In this document: positions 1-8,911 of the stretch, in pieces
Position numbering within the stretch: the stretch's first letter is position 1
How the letters are laid out: the number at the start of each line of letters is the position of its first letter
Assembly: GCA_947488305.1 (NCBI GenBank)
Contig: CANKZM010000001.1
Coordinates: 496,001-560,000 of the forward strand
Reading direction: 5' to 3'
Length of the DNA: 64,000 bases
From: an uncultured Roseobacter sp.
GTDB lineage: Bacteria > Pseudomonadota > Alphaproteobacteria > Rhodobacterales > Rhodobacteraceae
Program-made: the position numbers and the translations under genes
Notes under the pieces: generated by a model
Told to the model about the DNA's origin: nothing
Database searches by the model: none
Seen by the model: only the letters and a program-made list of their open reading frames with translations

Positions 1-1275
1 AAGCAGCTCAGGCCGGGTCATATCATTACTGTCGATCTTGGTCAGTGCACAGAGGTCAAACAGCAGGTCTATTGGAAAGCAAAACCAAACGAAGATTCGT
101 CACTCACGTTTGATGACGGTTTGGCGGCTTTCGGGGGGCGGTTTTCAGAGAGCGTCAGAAGGCACCTCTTGAGCGATGTCGCCGTAGCGTCATACTTGTC
201 CGCGGGTTTCGATTCAGCTTCGGTTTTTGCGCAGGCGTCCAGCGAATATGGAAGTGGCTTGACTGCCTATACCGGGCGATTTGACCGGGGCAGCGAATGG
301 TACGACGAAACCGGACCTGCGGGTGAGTTAGCTGATGCGCTGGGTCAGAAACACATTAAGGTCGACATTGATCCGACTGATTTAATTGATGACCTTGACG
401 ACATTACCAACGCTTTGGATGAGCCTCGTATGGGCATGGGCGCCTTCTCGCAATATGCAGTCGCAAAGCGTGCGGCGCAGGATTACAAGGTGATCCTGAC
501 AGGCCATGGCGGCGACGAACTGTTTTCTGGCTATCCCGTTTTCGCCTATGCAAAGAGCGGTCTGTTGGGTTTGAGAAAGGTGTCAGAGGCACCCCATTTT
601 ATATACTTTGCGCTCTCGCGGTTTTTGGGACGGATAAGGCCCGAACAGGGAAGAGGGCTGCCGGTGTTATGGTCGGTGGCGGAACAAGCCTCTTTGACAG
701 GGGCAAATGTGTCTGAGTTGCATCCATGGCAGATGTTGGATGAGTTCACTGCTGATGCCATCTCGCCAACAGATCGTATTTTGCTAACCTATCTGAATGC
801 CTACCTGCCAGGACTTTTGATTGTCGAAGACAAGATATCAATGGCGCATTCCCTTGAGGCGCGCACACCGTTTCTCGACAATGAAATGCTTGATCTGAGC
901 CTATCCATACCTGGTTCGATAAAATTGTTCGGAGGGCAACTCAAAGCGGTGGTGAAGCAAAACGCCCGAAAAATCCTGCCTCCGGTGTTCTTTGAGCAGC
1001 CTAAGCGCGGGTTTCCTACGCCCTTGCGGTATTGGCTACGTCGGGAACTCGCAGATTTCATGCGAGACCGGCTGACAGGCCCAGACAGTTACCTGAAAGA
1101 CGTTCTCGACCCCGATCAAACTCAAAAGATTGTGCAATCCTACCAAAAGTCGTGGCGTAGACATCTCCGCCCGTTGGATGAAATCCAAAGCCACAAGATC
1201 TGGCAGCTACTAAGCCTCGAAAGTTGGTTGCGGGTCTGGTCTACCCGGTATGGCGTAAAATTGAGGCTCGAATGA
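1..1275 (+). CDS. Asparagine synthase-type glutamine amidotransferase, 5' truncated
   Basis: The frame is open from the first base, so only the C-terminal 424 residues are seen; the N-terminal glutaminase domain must lie upstream. The opening LRPGH...YW stretch matches the linker between the glutaminase and synthetase domains of class B asparagine synthases, so the internal TTG at 121 is not the start. Synthetase-domain signs are SAGFDS (199-216) at the ATP PP-loop, GHGGDELFSGY, EDKISMAHSLEARTPFLD and PKRGFPTP. The usual PP-loop is SGGxDS, so the second residue is changed from Gly to Ala. Its stop overlaps the next start (ATGA). Family members in polysaccharide clusters are thought to amidate sugar acids or act on other carboxylates, which is my inference here; free asparagine synthesis is the alternative. 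Confidence 0.85.
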   Translation, partial: KQLRPGHIITVDLGQCTEVKQQVYWKAKPNEDSSLTFDDGLAAFGGRFSESVRRHLLSDVAVASYLSAGFDSASVFAQASSEYGSGLTAYTGRFDRGSEWYDETGPAGELADALGQKHIKVDIDPTDLIDDLDDITNALDEPRMGMGAFSQYAVAKRAAQDYKVILTGHGGDELFSGYPVFAYAKSGLLGLRKVSEAPHFIYFALSRFLGRIRPEQGRGLPVLWSVAEQASLTGANVSELHPWQMLDEFTADAISPTDRILLTYLNAYLPGLLIVEDKISMAHSLEARTPFLDNEMLDLSLSIPGSIKLFGGQLKAVVKQNARKILPPVFFEQPKRGFPTPLRYWLRRELADFMRDRLTGPDSYLKDVLDPDQTQKIVQSYQKSWRRHLRPLDEIQSHKIWQLLSLESWLRVWSTRYGVKLRLE

Positions 1276-2183
1276 GCATTTTGCGTGTAGTGGTCGCGTT
1301 ATTGGCGGCTGCAGGAATTGGCTGGCTTGTCTATTGGGACATCGAAAACCCACAAGTTTCATTTATTTCCAGCTTTTTTGCGGCTCAAATACCGTCCGTT
1401 GCCGTTTTGGTTTTGCTGGGCTGGCGGACGCGATATCTTTCAAATTTATTTTTGTCCTTCAAGACAGCCGTCTACGGCAATGCGCTCGCAGTTGCGGGAA
1501 CACTTTTTCTGCCTGCTCGGTTGGGAGATCTAGGAAAACCTCTGTATTTTAAGGCGTTAAGCGGGTTTCCGGCATCCAAGGGTCTGGTGCTTGTTATCGA
1601 GGAACGCATCTGGGATTTCGTAGGTTTGGCCATGCTGGCTATCCTGACGTTGTACCTCATCGGCGAGCAGGCGGAGAGCGCGGCCCTGCTGACAGCGAGT
1701 TACGTCACGATGACAATTGCTGTTGTGGGCCTGTTTTGCATTCTCGTACTGCCGCGACTTGTGACCCACATCCCGTTCCTTGCCAGCTTGGAGGCCAAGT
1801 ATGAGTTGTTCGGGGTAAAATCGACCAAGCAGATATTGACGCTTCTTGTTTCATCATTGCTGATTTGGACTGCGTCGCTTGCGATTTTGATTATAGCCTA
1901 TCACTTTACCGGATTGCCGGAATTGAGATTTGCTCAACTCCTATTCCTGTTCGTTGCATCGACCCTTGGTCTGGTGATTTCTGTTACTCCCGGTAGTATC
2001 GGAACCTACGAGGGAGCGATTGTCGCGGTGCTGGTCGGGTTTGATGTAAGTTGGGATTCTGCGCTGGCTTTTGCCATAGGGTTTCGCCTGACTTGGTTGG
2101 CTCTTCCCGTTGCTCTCGCCACATACGCGGTAGTGGCCGACGCTAAACTTCTTGCCTTGATCAAAAGTTATAAGGCCAGTTGA
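1272..2183 (+). CDS. Lysylphosphatidylglycerol synthase TM-region (UPF0104/AglD-like) membrane protein
   Basis: This 303-residue protein is almost entirely hydrophobic, with about seven or eight membrane segments. It resembles the flippase-like membrane domain of MprF/AglD (UPF0104) proteins: an early GWRTRYLSNLF stretch, PARLGDLGKPLYF, EERIWDFVGL, and a late SVTPGSIGTYEGAI motif typical of the family. I chose the ATG at 1272 because it overlaps the preceding stop as ATGA, implying translational coupling; an earlier in-frame GTG/ATG would run far into the upstream gene. No soluble aminoacyl-transferase domain is present, so lysyl-PG synthesis is not expected. In a glycan cluster it more likely helps move or process a lipid-linked intermediate, which is inference. 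Confidence 0.75.
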   Translation: MSILRVVVALLAAAGIGWLVYWDIENPQVSFISSFFAAQIPSVAVLVLLGWRTRYLSNLFLSFKTAVYGNALAVAGTLFLPARLGDLGKPLYFKALSGFPASKGLVLVIEERIWDFVGLAMLAILTLYLIGEQAESAALLTASYVTMTIAVVGLFCILVLPRLVTHIPFLASLEAKYELFGVKSTKQILTLLVSSLLIWTASLAILIIAYHFTGLPELRFAQLLFLFVASTLGLVISVTPGSIGTYEGAIVAVLVGFDVSWDSALAFAIGFRLTWLALPVALATYAVVADAKLLALIKSYKAS

Positions 2184-2186
2184 CCC

Positions 2187-3434
2187 GTGTCATATGAGAG
2201 TATTGATATCGTCCTTTCTGCTGCTGATCGGCTTGTTCCAGAAGATGGTTCTTCTGAAAAACTGCGGTCGCTTCCGGTCGCAAAGAAAAACAAAACCGCT
2301 GATGGTTGGTGCTGGATCAGAATGCCGGACTGGGCGTCTGATTTGGTACCGGCGGGATTGGACGGCTTCTACGTCCCAATGCAAGACGGTGCCCCGACCT
2401 GGCGCGAATACGATTGGTGGCTGGGGGCGGCGGCCTTGTTAACGTCCGTTGCAGAGAAGAAACACGAAGCAGAGCAGGGCACGGCACATTCCTATTTCTT
2501 TCGCCTTCATCCCGATCACGGCCCGGCGGTCGACTATGCATGGGTCAATCGCATAGTGATGTTTTTGCGTAGATGGTGGGCGCATGAGAATGAAAGCGTG
2601 GAAGAACCAGCATTCGGTAAGATCCCGCGTGCTGTGATCTACCTGACGCATGACGTTGATGCAGTGTCGAAAACCCTTGCGATACGCGGCAAGCAAGCTG
2701 CTTTCAATTGCTACAACAAGCGGTTCGGTTCGGCGCTGCGATTTCTGTTCGGACCAGCGGACTATTGGCAATTTGAAACAATAACCGATTTGGAGCATCG
2801 CTACGGTCGGCGTAGTGTCTGGAATTTTTATGGCGCGAGAGGGGGAGTGTGGCGGACCCCCAAGGAACACTTGTTCGACCCGGCATATGACGTTCTTTCA
2901 GATCGCTTAGTTCACAAACTGCGGTGGTTGCATGGCGAAGGGCACATCGTCGGATTGCATCCGCGGTTTGATACGTGGCAGGACCCTGAGCGCATGAGGC
3001 TCGAAAAAGAGACTATCGAGGAAGCAACAGGGCATGAGGTGACGGTGGTGCGTCAGCACTGGTTGAGGTTTTCATTTGCGAAGACCTGGAAAGCCCAAAT
3101 GGCTGCGGGATTGCGGCACGACTTTACATTGGGCTTCAATGATCGGTTCGGATTTCGCAACAGTGCTGCGCTCACATTCAAGGATGACGAAAGCGGCATG
3201 CGGGTTACGCCGATGGTCTTGATGGATTCGCACCTGTTTGACTATTCTCAGATCAGTATTGACGCACAGCGTGATACAATCGACCACTTACTTGACGAGC
3301 TTGTCTTTACCGGAGGGGAAGCGAGCATCATCTGGCACCATCGTGTGTTTCATGCTGATTACGGGTGGGGTCCTCTTTACGAATACCTGCTTCAAGCCAT
3401 GCAGAAACGTGATATTGCGTCGCCGGAAAGGTAG
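2187..3434 (+). CDS. Polysaccharide deacetylase-like (NodB-fold) protein
   Basis: The protein has 415 residues from a GTG start 3 bases after the previous stop. The metal-site signature of the NodB/carbohydrate-esterase-4 fold is visible as THDVD (His155, Asp156, Asp158), followed by GLHPRFDTW (His258) and a C-terminal WHHRVFH. The order HDxD ... H fits a divergent CE4-like deacetylase, but the usual HxxxH motif is not clear, so catalytic activity is not certain. No signal peptide is seen, suggesting it acts in the cytoplasm on precursors. Its place in the tightly packed 1-6.7 kb operon supports a role in sugar-precursor modification. Confidence 0.65.
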   Translation: MSYESIDIVLSAADRLVPEDGSSEKLRSLPVAKKNKTADGWCWIRMPDWASDLVPAGLDGFYVPMQDGAPTWREYDWWLGAAALLTSVAEKKHEAEQGTAHSYFFRLHPDHGPAVDYAWVNRIVMFLRRWWAHENESVEEPAFGKIPRAVIYLTHDVDAVSKTLAIRGKQAAFNCYNKRFGSALRFLFGPADYWQFETITDLEHRYGRRSVWNFYGARGGVWRTPKEHLFDPAYDVLSDRLVHKLRWLHGEGHIVGLHPRFDTWQDPERMRLEKETIEEATGHEVTVVRQHWLRFSFAKTWKAQMAAGLRHDFTLGFNDRFGFRNSAALTFKDDESGMRVTPMVLMDSHLFDYSQISIDAQRDTIDHLLDELVFTGGEASIIWHHRVFHADYGWGPLYEYLLQAMQKRDIASPER

Positions 3435-3439
3435 TTTCC

Positions 3440-4969
3440 GTGCTTGGCGAAAAAAACCCATATCTTCCTATCGTGCATCGAAACATGCCGAGGCTATTGG
3501 CTCTCACCAATACTGACAGTACCCACCCATTATTTGGATGCGGCGACAGGCGTTACTGGGCCTGGAAGCTGATGGATTTCCCAAACGGCACCTTTCAGGG
3601 TGCGTCCTATGGGTTGTCCTTGTTGCTGGCAAACAATTGCCTGCCAGCGCAATTTGACGCGCGGCGGATGCAACAGCGGATCGAAGGCATGATCGCGGTG
3701 GTGCCAAAGTTGGTGGACAGGCAAGGCGCGCTTGGAGAAGCATTGCCCAACGAAGGCTCATTCTGTGTAACTGGTCTGGTGCTTGGCGATTGTCTTGGGG
3801 CCTTGGCGACACTCGGCGATAGACTAAAAGCGAAGCGGCGGGAAAACCTGGTTCAGGGGCTGGCTCCCCTGGCGGAGTTTCTCACCCGTCAGGACGAAAC
3901 TCATGGCATCATTTCCAATCATCTTGCGACAAATGCTCTTGCGATGGCTCGTTGGTCCGCGGCGACCGGTGATACACGGGGGCAGGATCGCGCTGCTCTA
4001 TGGGTGGAGCGCATCAAATCCCACGCACACGACGAAGGTTGGATGCGAGAATATGACGGTGCAGATCCAGGGTACCAAAGCTGGTGCACGTCTGCGCTCG
4101 CGCAGATTGCTGTCGAGGCACCAGAATTGGACGTAGCGCCATTGGTTGAGAAAAGCTTTGAGTTTTTGCAGGCCTTCGCGCTTTCAGACGGTCGATTTGC
4201 GAGCGGCTGCGGATCTCGATTGACTCGTTTTCTGATGCCCGGTGGCGCGGAAATTTATGCGGATCAATCAAATGCGGCCGCACAGTTGGCAGTTTTCGCG
4301 CGACGCAACGCGCAACCGAACACCTTCGTCACTCTGGACGCGATTGACGAACCGAATATTGTGCCATTCTTCAATGACATGGTGCTCGCAGCGATACATG
4401 CCAAACGGCTCGATGCAATTGAACCGCCCGAGCCGCGGACGACCGGTTTTCCGGCGGCAGGGCTCTATGTGCATTGTGGAAGTGCCGGACAATTTATAAT
4501 CAACTCAGATCGTGGCGGATGGATCACACGATCATCACAGGAGGTGTCACAAGACTTTCCTGAACCCGTTGCGAAACGGCAAGATGGAACAATTCTGCGC
4601 CCCGTGCGTGGGCAAATTAAAGAACATTCGGGCACAAAAATGATTGTTCACGCTGATCTCGAACCGGTAAACCGAATGCTCCCGTCGCCAGGCAAATTCG
4701 TTGTGCTGCGTCTATTGTCGTTGACCGTTTTCCGTTCGGCCCGCATGGGTAACTTGGTGAAAAGACTTCTGGCCCGATTGCTTCTTTCGGAAACAGGCCG
4801 GACAGTGTCTAGGGTGGAACGGATCATTGACTTGGAAAGCGCGACGGTAAGCGATCGTGTCATCGCAGGCGAAGCGGAGCTAGTCGAAAACCCTCATGGC
4901 TTTTCTCCAATGCATATGGCGTCACAAGGGTATTGGCAGTTGAACGATGATACCTCGTCTGAAAGCTGA
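3440..4969 (+). CDS. Unrecognised protein, helical toroid-like N-terminus with beta-rich C-terminus
   Basis: The 509-residue product starts at GTG 3440, preceded by a GGAAAGG stretch. I do not recognise it confidently. Residues ~40-320 are helical with recurring aromatic/small patterns (FPNGTFQGASYGLSLLL, DPGYQSWCTSALAQIA, DQSNAAAQLAVFA), as in alpha/alpha toroid proteins such as heparinase/lyase or unsaturated-glucuronyl-hydrolase-type folds. The region after ~350 (GLYVHCGSAGQF...) looks beta-rich, which would fit a lyase-like two-domain layout. No signal peptide is seen. It overlaps the next gene by 23 bp, so it is co-translated with the DegT aminotransferase. A function in glycan assembly or processing is only inferred from context. 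Confidence 0.6.
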   Translation: MLGEKNPYLPIVHRNMPRLLALTNTDSTHPLFGCGDRRYWAWKLMDFPNGTFQGASYGLSLLLANNCLPAQFDARRMQQRIEGMIAVVPKLVDRQGALGEALPNEGSFCVTGLVLGDCLGALATLGDRLKAKRRENLVQGLAPLAEFLTRQDETHGIISNHLATNALAMARWSAATGDTRGQDRAALWVERIKSHAHDEGWMREYDGADPGYQSWCTSALAQIAVEAPELDVAPLVEKSFEFLQAFALSDGRFASGCGSRLTRFLMPGGAEIYADQSNAAAQLAVFARRNAQPNTFVTLDAIDEPNIVPFFNDMVLAAIHAKRLDAIEPPEPRTTGFPAAGLYVHCGSAGQFIINSDRGGWITRSSQEVSQDFPEPVAKRQDGTILRPVRGQIKEHSGTKMIVHADLEPVNRMLPSPGKFVVLRLLSLTVFRSARMGNLVKRLLARLLLSETGRTVSRVERIIDLESATVSDRVIAGEAELVENPHGFSPMHMASQGYWQLNDDTSSES

Positions 4970-6125
4970 TCTGCGCGCGCAGGATTTGCTGGCACTCTGG
5001 CCAGAAAGCGGCGGGGCCGATACTATTCCGCGTTTTGAACAAGCCTTTGCTGATCTGGCAGGGCAAAAATATGCGGTTGCCTTTCCTTACGGTCGAACGG
5101 CTCAAATTGCATTGCTGAAAGCTCTCAACAGGCCGGGAGCCGAGGTCATTTGCCCGTCCTACACCTGCGTTGTTGTGCCCCATGCGATCGTCAAGTCCGG
5201 CATGGAGCCTGTGTTCGTCGATAGTTCAGACACAGATTACAATATGGACTGGAGGCTGGTCGAGAAGGCTACCGGTAGCAGAACAGCTGCAGTCATTGCC
5301 ACGTCTATTTTTGGCCATCCGGTGAATGGTCCGGCGTTTCATGCCTATCGCGAAAAATTCCCCGATACGCCGATTCTGCAGGATTGTGCCCATAGTTTCT
5401 TTGCCAACGATACGCACCATGAGGGTCTGGCGGCGTTTTATGGCCTCAACGTCTCCAAAATCATCACATCCGTATTTGGCGGCATGGTGACTACGGATGA
5501 TGGAGATTTGGCAAGGATCCTGCGCAAGATACGCGCGGAGACGTCGAACAATGGTGGCGTTCTCAAGGAAGTAAAACGATCACTTTACCTTGCAGCAGTG
5601 CTGGTTGCATTCACGCGTCCAGTCTACGGGTTTGTAAACAGGCTTGAATCCTTGGGATTTTTGGATCGCTTCGTCAAATACTACGATCCCTCCATCATCG
5701 ATCTGCCCGATGATGCTTTTGTCGCGATGGGGAAGCTGCAGGCGCGCATCGGCATCAGGCAATGTGATCGATATGATGAAATCGTATCTCATCGCCGAAT
5801 TCTGGCGTCGATCTACCACGACCTTCTGCAGGGATGTGCAGATTTTATCATGCCACCGGTTCATGAGAATGCGACGGTGTCTCATTTCGTCATCCAGACC
5901 CGGCAGGCAGAGAAGATCAAGGAGGCTTGTCGCGCTTATGGATATCAACTTGGAGAGTTGATTGACTATGATTGTTCGGAAATGCCGACGTACAAGGATG
6001 CCAGATATCTTGGGGAAAAGAAGTCGAGTAATTTTCCCAGTCTCGTGATCAACTTGCCGGTTCATATGGGCGTTAGGGAGCTTGACGCGCGTAGGATTTG
6101 CAAAGTGGTTAAGGCTGCCGTTTAA
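4947..6125 (+). CDS. DegT/DnrJ/EryC1/StrS-family PLP aminotransferase
   Basis: This 392-residue protein belongs to the sugar aminotransferase family, which converts keto-sugar nucleotides to amino sugars using PLP. Visible signs are the N-terminal FPYGRTAQIALLKAL, the SYTCVVVPHAI segment, the PLP-ring aspartate in QDCAHSF and the Schiff-base lysine Lys171 in NVSKIITSVFGG. The motif context (GLNVSKI rather than S-F...K) is divergent for the family. The start overlaps the upstream gene by 23 bp. With the formyltransferase directly after it (11 bp gap), it suggests formation of an amino sugar that is then N-formylated, as in Qui3NFo/Qui4NFo pathways. Substrate and position are not determinable here. 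Confidence 0.85.
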   Translation: MIPRLKADLRAQDLLALWPESGGADTIPRFEQAFADLAGQKYAVAFPYGRTAQIALLKALNRPGAEVICPSYTCVVVPHAIVKSGMEPVFVDSSDTDYNMDWRLVEKATGSRTAAVIATSIFGHPVNGPAFHAYREKFPDTPILQDCAHSFFANDTHHEGLAAFYGLNVSKIITSVFGGMVTTDDGDLARILRKIRAETSNNGGVLKEVKRSLYLAAVLVAFTRPVYGFVNRLESLGFLDRFVKYYDPSIIDLPDDAFVAMGKLQARIGIRQCDRYDEIVSHRRILASIYHDLLQGCADFIMPPVHENATVSHFVIQTRQAEKIKEACRAYGYQLGELIDYDCSEMPTYKDARYLGEKKSSNFPSLVINLPVHMGVRELDARRICKVVKAAV

Positions 6126-6136
6126 AAGGTACCGAA

Positions 6137-6730
6137 ATGAAAACAATTTACATCATAGGTGATGACAAGCTGGGTCGGGCGTCCATGAACGCACTAGATG
6201 CGGGCTCGCTGGTTTATCGAAATCAATCAGTTGGTTCGCGGCGCGTTCTGAAACTGTTGCGCAAAAAAATCATTCGGTTGAGCGACATTATTGAGATGGG
6301 CGTTGCCGAATTACTCAGAAAAAGCCCAACAGTACCGGACTTCCCAATCGTCAAAACGAATGGTGATGTCCGACGAATTCTTGAAGATGAGAGACCGGAT
6401 CGGGTTGTGTGTTTCAGAGCTGGTCTTGTGCTGAGCCGCGAGGTTTTGAACTTAGGGCCAGAATTCCTGAACATCCACTGCGCAGATCTGCCAGAATTTG
6501 GTGGGCTAGGAGCTATTCGGCGTGCGCTAAGCCAAGGTGCATTGGCTCAAAATGCCTGTTTGCATGAAATGGTTGCGGAGATTGATGCGGGCCGGGTCTT
6601 TCACAAGGAACCGTTCGAGCTCTCACAATCCGTTTCCTTTGCTGAAAATGAGGAACGCGCCTACCAGGCCGGCCGAAAAATTCTGGTTGGTATGGTTAAA
6701 GGAGAGATCAACCCGTCGTTGGATGATTGA
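6137..6730 (+). CDS. Formyltransferase-family protein (sugar N-formyltransferase-like)
   Basis: The 197-residue protein matches the catalytic core of the Fmt/ArnA formyltransferase fold. The catalytic triad pattern is retained: Asn112 and His114 in LNIHCADLPEF and Asp150 in EIDAGRV. The usual HPSxLPxYRG is altered to HCADLPEFGG. It lacks the C-terminal domain of methionyl-tRNA formyltransferase, so initiator-tRNA formylation is unlikely. Directly following a DegT aminotransferase, it most likely moves a formyl group from N10-formyl-tetrahydrofolate to an amino sugar nucleotide (inference from order). It ends 13 bp from the convergent methyltransferase gene. Confidence 0.75.
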   Translation: MKTIYIIGDDKLGRASMNALDAGSLVYRNQSVGSRRVLKLLRKKIIRLSDIIEMGVAELLRKSPTVPDFPIVKTNGDVRRILEDERPDRVVCFRAGLVLSREVLNLGPEFLNIHCADLPEFGGLGAIRRALSQGALAQNACLHEMVAEIDAGRVFHKEPFELSQSVSFAENEERAYQAGRKILVGMVKGEINPSLDD

Positions 6731-6743
6731 AATATCTGTGCGG

Positions 6744-7607
6744 TCAAATCTTGCGCAAGTTGGCGTAAATCATAAACGGAAGTTTCCGGTCCAGCAGCTT
6801 ATGAATTGATCGTGGCATTCCGACCGGCATGCTTCTTGCGGGAAAGAAGTGGAAATAGACGTCATCAACCGCAAATCCGTCGCCGATCAGTTTCAGAAAC
6901 TCCTCCTTGTCATAGGCGATGCCGATCGGATTATCAGCGCCATCATATTGGCGGACGATATCGTCGATGTCCGAATTGGCGTAGATGCCTTCTCTGCCGC
7001 GCCCTCGCAGACCTGCACCGAGCCGACTTAGAAGTTTGGAAACTCCTCGAAACGTCTTCCAGTTTCGCAGCACGATATTCTTGTAGTAGACCGAAACGGA
7101 TGCAGTTCCATTTGGCTTGAGAATACGTTCGATTTCACGCATCGCGTTTTCCGGCGAGGGTGTGTGGTGCACAACGCCCTGACAATTCACATGGTCGAAT
7201 GTTGCGTCGTCAAAACTGGTGCTTTCCGCGTTTTGTTGTGAGAAATTCACCGATATTTCATAGGCCTTGCATCGTTCACGCGCGAGCTTCAGCGAATTGC
7301 TGGACAGGTCAGCCGCATTGATATCGGTGTATCTCCGTTTGGCAAATTCAACGAGCCAGAACCCTATGCCGCATCCAAGATCGAGTATTTTCAGGTCTTT
7401 TGAACGATCCGGGAAAATTGTCTCGTCCATCTGACCGGCAAAACAATCGTCAATGACCGTGGTGCGGTGTTCTTCGAAGAAATCCAACGTGCCAGGGGCA
7501 AAACTCGTTTCTCCGACCCAAAGCGGTGTCGCGTCCCAGAACTGCTGAACATCGTCTATCGTCTTTTCGTTCCGAGGCGATTCATGTTGAAAATCAGTTT
7601 TATCCAT
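6744..7607 (-). CDS. Class I SAM-dependent methyltransferase
   Basis: The 287-residue protein has the SAM-binding motif I ILDLGCGIGFW (about residues 74-84), an acidic post-I loop (INAADLSSNSLKLA), and motif-II/III-like sections NCQGVVHHTPSPENAMREIERILKPNG, typical of UbiE/type-11 methyltransferases. It is the only gene on the minus strand within the 1-12 kb block and converges on the formyltransferase. It is divergent from the second methyltransferase, about 95 bp away. Substrate is unknown; O- or N-methylation of a glycan residue is a context inference. Confidence 0.8.
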   Translation of the reverse strand: MDKTDFQHESPRNEKTIDDVQQFWDATPLWVGETSFAPGTLDFFEEHRTTVIDDCFAGQMDETIFPDRSKDLKILDLGCGIGFWLVEFAKRRYTDINAADLSSNSLKLARERCKAYEISVNFSQQNAESTSFDDATFDHVNCQGVVHHTPSPENAMREIERILKPNGTASVSVYYKNIVLRNWKTFRGVSKLLSRLGAGLRGRGREGIYANSDIDDIVRQYDGADNPIGIAYDKEEFLKLIGDGFAVDDVYFHFFPARSMPVGMPRSIHKLLDRKLPFMIYANLRKI

Positions 7608-7701
7608 CGTACTTGCAGACCCTAGCTTCTTTGCAGTGCTGTGTTGCCGACCCCTATATCAGGTCTGATGAAACGATCTACGGCAATTTCTCTGCGAGTA
7701 C

Positions 7702-8475
7702 TTGGGGAACGATGTGGCGTTAGCGGGTCGAATTCTGTCAGGCAAGATATCCGCCGTATTGTTTGGTGATCGCGAGAGATTTGGACTTTCGCCGGACGAA
7801 ACGGATCAGGACTGGCAGACGTGGCAGGCAACCTATCTTGATTTTTATAACTCAACTCAAAAGGCTGGTTTTGGCCGTGTTGTGAATGACGCAGGCTACC
7901 GGGTCATGCAGGATATTAAGCTTGAGGGTTTGACGGTTGCAGAAATTGGCCCAGGCTCTCTCCCGCATCGCGACTGCTGGAAGGGGGAGCCTGCAAAGTT
8001 CATTGGCATTGATGTGAACCAGAGCTTTTTAGATATTTCAGAGTCAAAGGCCGGATGCCTCTTTCAAGGTATCAAGGTAGCACCTGACGACACGACCGTC
8101 CCACTGGCAGACGAAAGCATCGATATCCTGCTGAGCTATTACTCTCTGGAACATCTGAACCCACTTGGAGACTATCTGGATGAATATGCCAGACTCCTGA
8201 AGCCGGGAGGTCTGCTTGTTGGGGCTATTCCTAACGAAGGCGGATTGTTCTGGGGGCTGGGGCGTTTTTTAACGTCACGGCGTTGGATCCACGCGAACAC
8301 ATCGCTCAATTACGACAAGATAATCTGTTGGGAACACCCGAATTTCGCGGATACGATCATTGCCGAACTGGATAAGCGTTTTTCGCGACAGACGGTAAAC
8401 CACTACCCAAAAATTGGTCTGAGCAGCCAAAACCTGACGCTGCTTACGCGTTTCGTTTATCGCAAGCCAAACTGA
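7702..8475 (+). CDS. Class I SAM-dependent methyltransferase (second, divergent)
   Basis: The product is about 253-257 residues with motif I VAEIGPGSLPH near residue 80 and a type-11-like block SYYSLEHLNPLGDYLDEYARLLKPGGLLVGAIP. It lacks close similarity to the minus-strand methyltransferase, so it is not a recent duplicate. The start is uncertain: TTG 7702 and GTG 7714 are both in frame and neither has a clear ribosome site. Coding ends at a stop followed by more than 400 bp without a gene. A glycan-methylating role is inferred from neighbours. Confidence 0.75.
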   Translation: MGNDVALAGRILSGKISAVLFGDRERFGLSPDETDQDWQTWQATYLDFYNSTQKAGFGRVVNDAGYRVMQDIKLEGLTVAEIGPGSLPHRDCWKGEPAKFIGIDVNQSFLDISESKAGCLFQGIKVAPDDTTVPLADESIDILLSYYSLEHLNPLGDYLDEYARLLKPGGLLVGAIPNEGGLFWGLGRFLTSRRWIHANTSLNYDKIICWEHPNFADTIIAELDKRFSRQTVNHYPKIGLSSQNLTLLTRFVYRKPN

Positions 8476-8911
8476 TCAATAGAGATGTGCCAGGGACTTG
8501 GCGCATCGAATTTCTTGCGGGCTCATATGAACTCAATGCAATGTCCGTCTGGTTCGGACGCCATCCCGTGAATTGGCACGCGCAATGCGTTCTCGCTACG
8601 CATTGTATTCGTCCCGATCTTGCTGTTTTTGCGATTTCTAATCTGTCATGTTGAGAACCCTGCAGTTATGCGCTTGGTGAGAGCTGGGGATGCGATGGCC
8701 GGGTGACTTCCCGACAGAAGCGCACTAACACTATTGTGCAAAGCCAGGCCAAAAGAGGGACGCATTCGGACAATCTTTTGGAAAATCCGACCAGGTCGAC
8801 GTGGCTGCCAAAAAGGGAACGCGCGGGAGCGGAGTTGCATTGGGTCAATGAATGTGAAAACGCAGTCATTGATTGAGAACTGAAATTGAAGACGTAAGAA
8901 AAGAATTGACC
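8476..8911. other. Non-coding stretch of 436 bp inside the glycan island
   Basis: No convincing gene is seen on either strand. It holds an imperfect inverted repeat at 8582-8606 (arms around CAATGCGT and ACGCATTG, 7-base loop) and a smaller GTCCG/CGGAC repeat near 8546-8562. Neither is followed by a proper T-run, so they are not classical terminators. The presumed promoter of the PIG-L gene lies near the 3' end but I cannot place it. Confidence 0.5.

Noticed and set aside
1272-2183. Lysyl-phosphatidylglycerol synthase activity
   Set aside because: The cytosolic aminoacyl-transfer domain of MprF is absent; only the membrane-domain family is supported.
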